A program made the position numbers and the translations under genes. From an uncultured bacterium (GTDB taxonomy: Bacteria; Cyanobacteriota; Vampirovibrionia; Gastranaerophilales; Gastranaerophilaceae), in contig CASECH010000184.1 of the NCBI GenBank assembly GCA_949286405.1, forward strand, positions 1 through 6,808: a DNA stretch of 6,808 bases, in the 5' to 3' direction. The notes under the pieces were generated by a model, which was not told where the DNA came from, searched no databases, and saw only the letters and a program-made list of their open reading frames with translations. Below, in pieces: positions 3,997-6,808 of this stretch. The first letter of the stretch is position 1. Each line of letters starts with the position of its first letter.

Positions 3997-6537
3997 TTAG
4001 AATTTTTTAAGTTTAGCGTAAGCTGCATCCATAGCTTTGACACCTTGTTTGCCAAAATCTATCGTATACATCATACTATCACCAATTTGAGTAACCTCTT
4101 TGATATGTCCTATGCCTAGTTTGTCATGGAACACTCTTTCACCTTCATTAAATACATATTCAATAGGTTTTGTAGTTTCCATTTGACGTTGACGTTCTTC
4201 TTCTGCTTGTTTCATAGCTTTTTCTTTTTGACGCTTTTCTTCAAGCATACGTTTAATGGCATTATCTTTAAAAAATTCTTTTACTTTTTCTTCATCTCGC
4301 TGTTTATTTTCTTTTGATTTAACAAGAATAGTACGAGATGGACTTCTCATCGGTTGGGAATATGCTGAATTTTGTCTTTGTCTATCGCTTTGTGTACTAC
4401 CGGTAGCTAGACCACGCGTTGGGGCAACAAAGTTTTTACCAAAACCTGATGATGGTTTTACAAATCCGTAGCTATCTGATTGAGCTTTTGGTGCAGAGTA
4501 ACCTATATTTGAACTGTAACCTGATTTTGCTCGTGATACTGCACTTTGGAAAGTAGAAGAACCACTTGTTGAACCTTCGAAAGATGTCATATTCAAAAGG
4601 TTTCTTGGTATTTCTTCTATAAACCTTGATGGGTTGTAGTATTTATATTCACCCCACATTTGACGACGTTTTGCTGATGTTAGGTACAATTTTTCTTCTG
4701 CACGAGTAACTCCAACATACATTAGACGTCTTTCTTCTTCCATTTCTGATGGAATATTAAAAGTTCTTTGGTGCGGAAATACACCTTCATCGCAGCCTGC
4801 AAGGAATACTATCGGGAATTCCAGACCTTTTGCTGAGTGCAAAGTCATTAAGGTAACATTATTTGAAATATCGTCCATTCCATCAATATCTGATACTAAT
4901 GCTACTTGTTGTAAAAATTCTCCAAGGGTATTGTCTTCTTCCTCTGCAACAAATTCTCCGGCAACGTTAACTAACTCTTGCAAGTTTTCGATATCTGCTT
5001 CTGCTTCAGGAGTATTTTGTGATTGTAATTCAGCTAAATATCCTGTTTTTTCTATTACTAAAGTGACAAATTCTTGTAGGGAATATGATTTTACGGCATC
5101 TTTAAATTTTAAGACTAGTTCTGTAAAATCCTTTAGTTTTGAACGAGTTCTAGGAGGTATTTCCTCTGCTTCTTCAATTCTTTGGCAAGCTTGGAAAAGA
5201 CTTATATCTTCTTTATCGGCAAATTCTTGAAGATTTTTTATCGTTGTATCACCGATAGATCTTTTAGGAACATTTACTATACGTTTAAAACTTTGGGAAT
5301 CATCAGGATTATATATTAATTTTAAATACGCAATTATATCTTTGATTTCTTTACGGTCATAGAATTTTAGACCACCATAAATTCTATAAGTTATTCCTGC
5401 AGCCATACAAGCTTCTTCCAGTGCACGAGATTGAGAATTTGTACGGTACAAAATTGCATATTTGTTATAATCACCGTTTGCAGAATTTTTGATGTTACTT
5501 ACGATAAAGTTTGCTTCATCAGATTCATCTTGAGCTTCAAAATAATCAATTAACTCACCTTCACCTTTATTTGAATACAAAACCTTATCTACACGTTCAG
5601 TATTATTTTCAATAATAGCATTCGCTACATTCAAAATATTTGCAGTAGAACGATAGTTTTGCTCAAGTTTAATTAGTTTTGTATTTTTAAAATCTTTTTG
5701 AAAGTTCAAAATAATTGTATAATCAGCTCCACGCCAACTATAAATCGATTGGTCAACATCACCTACTACACACAATGAACGTTCTTCAGGAATTTCATCA
5801 TACAAACCGGTATACAACATATTCACCAGTTTGTATTGAGCCATGTTTGTATCTTGGAACTCGTCTACAAGAAGATGTTTAAATCTATTGTAATAAAAAT
5901 CCCTTACTTCTTTGCTTTGTTCAAGCATTTTAACAGTCAAAAGCAGCATATCATCAAAATCAATTGCGTTATTATTGTTCAAAGAATTCTCATATTCTTC
6001 ATAAATTGCTGCTATCTTTTGGGATTTGAAATCTCTCGCAAAAGTCGCAAATGTATAAGCATCCTGCATTTTGTTTTTAGCATTGGAAATAACTGATTTA
6101 ACAAGCTTTGGTTGATAAATTTTATCATCCAAATTTAATTTTTTTATAGCCTGTTTTATCACAGCATTTGAATCATTTTCATCATATATTGAAAAATTCT
6201 TGTCTAATTTTTTACCTGACTGAAATGCGTAATTTTCGATATTTTCACGTAGCATTCTTCCGCAAATCCCGTGAAAAGTTCCAACCCACATGTATTTTAC
6301 AACATTTTCACCAAGAATTTTTCCAAGACGCTCTTTCATTTCTTTTGCAGCCTTGTTTGTAAATGTAACTGCCAAAATATCTCTTGGTCTTACTCCGTTT
6401 TGTATGAGGTAAGCTATTCTTGAGGTAAGTAATTTAGTTTTTCCACTACCTGCACCTGCTAAAACTAATAGTGGTCCCTTGACTGTTTCAACAGCTTCAC
6501 GCTGCTCTTTATTAAGATTATCCAATATATTTTCCAT
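3997..6537 (-). CDS. pcrA: ATP-dependent 3'-5' DNA helicase, UvrD/PcrA type
   Basis: A superfamily 1A helicase that unwinds DNA in repair, replication restart and removal of RecA or RNA polymerase. The start is ATG 6537, fitting the MENILDNLNKEQREAV opening of the family; GGGA lies 9 nt upstream, with a second G-run closer. An in-frame TTG at 6552 would add five residues. The 846-residue product shows the Q motif (8-16), Walker A AGAGSGKT (27-34), Ia (58-70), Ib GTFHG (86-90), II VDEFQDT (224-230), III GDVDQSIYSWRGAD (259-272), IV LEQNYRST (291-298), V (561-581, with LHSAKGLEF) and VI ERRLMYVGVTRAEE (602-615). About 649-745 is a Ser/Gly/Gln-rich linker, 745-790 a highly charged probable coiled coil, and 793-846 a Tudor-like end (GERVFHDKLGIGHI) that binds RNA polymerase in PcrA. 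The family is usually about 720-750 residues, so the tail is about 100 longer. UvrD and PcrA names cannot be separated here. Its stop is 4 bp from the pilin stop. Confidence 0.97.
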   Translation of the reverse strand: MENILDNLNKEQREAVETVKGPLLVLAGAGSGKTKLLTSRIAYLIQNGVRPRDILAVTFTNKAAKEMKERLGKILGENVVKYMWVGTFHGICGRMLRENIENYAFQSGKKLDKNFSIYDENDSNAVIKQAIKKLNLDDKIYQPKLVKSVISNAKNKMQDAYTFATFARDFKSQKIAAIYEEYENSLNNNNAIDFDDMLLLTVKMLEQSKEVRDFYYNRFKHLLVDEFQDTNMAQYKLVNMLYTGLYDEIPEERSLCVVGDVDQSIYSWRGADYTIILNFQKDFKNTKLIKLEQNYRSTANILNVANAIIENNTERVDKVLYSNKGEGELIDYFEAQDESDEANFIVSNIKNSANGDYNKYAILYRTNSQSRALEEACMAAGITYRIYGGLKFYDRKEIKDIIAYLKLIYNPDDSQSFKRIVNVPKRSIGDTTIKNLQEFADKEDISLFQACQRIEEAEEIPPRTRSKLKDFTELVLKFKDAVKSYSLQEFVTLVIEKTGYLAELQSQNTPEAEADIENLQELVNVAGEFVAEEEDNTLGEFLQQVALVSDIDGMDDISNNVTLMTLHSAKGLEFPIVFLAGCDEGVFPHQRTFNIPSEMEEERRLMYVGVTRAEEKLYLTSAKRRQMWGEYKYYNPSRFIEEIPRNLLNMTSFEGSTSGSSTFQSAVSRAKSGYSSNIGYSAPKAQSDSYGFVKPSSGFGKNFVAPTRGLATGSTQSDRQRQNSAYSQPMRSPSRTILVKSKENKQRDEEKVKEFFKDNAIKRMLEEKRQKEKAMKQAEEERQRQMETTKPIEYVFNEGERVFHDKLGIGHIKEVTQIGDSMMYTIDFGKQGVKAMDAAYAKLKKF

Positions 6538-6545
6538 ATCCCCTA

Positions 6546-6574
6546 TTCCCAAAATGAAATTTTTGTGATATAAT
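6546..6574 (+). promoter_or_regulatory. Promoter of the rightmost gene
   Basis: TTCCCA (6546-6551; 4 of 6), a 17-base spacer and a perfect TATAAT (6569-6574) with TG at 6566-6567 form an extended -10. RNA would start near 6581, 40 nt before ATG 6621. The -35 overlaps the start region of the divergent helicase gene, so the two units may interfere. I could not place the helicase promoter with confidence; TTGCAA-17-TATGCT reading leftward is a weak option. Confidence 0.7.
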
Positions 6575-6620
6575 CAGCATAAACTAAAAATGGTTATATT
6601 GCAATTAGAAAGTAGGAAAA

Positions 6621-6808
6621 ATGGTGAAGACAGACATGAATGAAATTAGATTAATGAGTTCTGAAGATGATGCTAAAGAAAAACAAGGATCAATTGTTGT
6701 TCCCTTTGATGATATGGATACAGTGTCGTCAGATTCACCTGATACAGTTGATGAATTAGCTATGGAATTAGCTACAATTCAACAGTCCGCTAAGAAAATT
6801 GCTATTAT
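6621..6808 (+). CDS. Partial gene, possible 'DNA recombination-mediator protein A' (DprA/LOG-like) N-terminus
   Basis: An open frame of 62 codons runs off the right edge with no stop. AGGA (6614-6617) lies 3 nt before ATG 6621 and 6 nt before the next codon, GTG 6624, so either could be the start; ATG 6636 is too far. The first 40 or so residues are acidic and not recognisable (PFDDMDTVSSDSPDT). Then DELAMELATIQQSAKKIAI (residues 44-62) resembles, from memory, the opening of a cyanobacterial family annotated 'DNA recombination-mediator protein A'. There, an 'ELAxIQQTGxxRIALLG' segment leads into a Rossmann fold related to DprA/LOG proteins. The glycine-rich nucleotide loop that would confirm this lies beyond the window. 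The family call is tentative; that the gene is real is well supported by its promoter and open frame. Confidence 0.7.
   Translation, partial: MVKTDMNEIRLMSSEDDAKEKQGSIVVPFDDMDTVSSDSPDTVDELAMELATIQQSAKKIAI

Noticed and set aside
4126..6362. Several plus-strand open frames of 63-99 codons inside the helicase gene
   Set aside because: All are antisense shadows of a fully conserved helicase; they have composition expected from its complementary strand and no start signals.
6538..6552. TTG start adding five residues to the helicase
   Set aside because: ATG 6537 matches where PcrA/UvrD proteins normally begin, and the G-rich sequence between the two is better read as the ribosome site.
1..6808. 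CRISPR array, insertion sequence, prophage or tRNA
   Set aside because: I saw no spaced long repeats, transposase or integrase motifs, terminal inverted repeats, or cloverleaf-like sequences anywhere in the window.

Overview
The window is strongly AT-rich and carries five complete genes plus one cut off by the right edge. An SRP GTPase, a UvrD/PcrA helicase, a class-III-signal pilin, a TonB/TolA C-terminal-like envelope protein and a small acidic 'SFG' protein sit together on low-GC DNA. The last gene resembles the cyanobacterial 'DNA recombination-mediator protein A' family. This combination best fits a non-photosynthetic relative of Cyanobacteria (Melainabacteria/Vampirovibrionia, perhaps Gastranaerophilales of the gut). 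The assignment is an inference from remembered protein style; no search was run.

Layout, left to right. Positions 1-264 hold no protein gene. They contain a minus-strand intrinsic terminator, a possible small RNA upstream of it, and a promoter region with short repeats. A 110-residue acidic protein (265-597, +) follows and ends in a strong terminator (608-637). ffh (686-2119, +) has an extended -10 promoter placed directly behind that terminator. A secreted or lipid-anchored protein with two tandem TonB/TolA C-terminal-like units (2225-2953, +) has its own promoter. A small HTH-like protein (2970-3203, -) is divergent from a prepilin-like protein (3297-3992, +), and the two share a 93-bp regulatory region. 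A long PcrA/UvrD-type helicase (3997-6537, -) converges on the pilin gene with 4 bp between stop codons. It is divergent from the truncated last gene (6621 to the edge, +).

Most genes look like single transcription units with their own promoters, not one pathway. Housekeeping functions are membrane targeting (Ffh) and DNA repair/replication (PcrA). The surface genes are the pilin and the TonB/TolA-like protein. The clearest regulatory unit is the HTH gene facing the pilin gene. Four plus-strand promoters share an extended -10 of the form TGN-TANNAT, which helps to call starts.

I see no CRISPR array, insertion sequence, tRNA or rRNA, and no clear new multi-gene system. The points most worth following up are the duplicated TonB/TolA-like protein, the HTH/pilin divergent pair with a possibly leaderless HTH message, the unrecognised 110-residue protein, and the candidate small RNA at the left edge.
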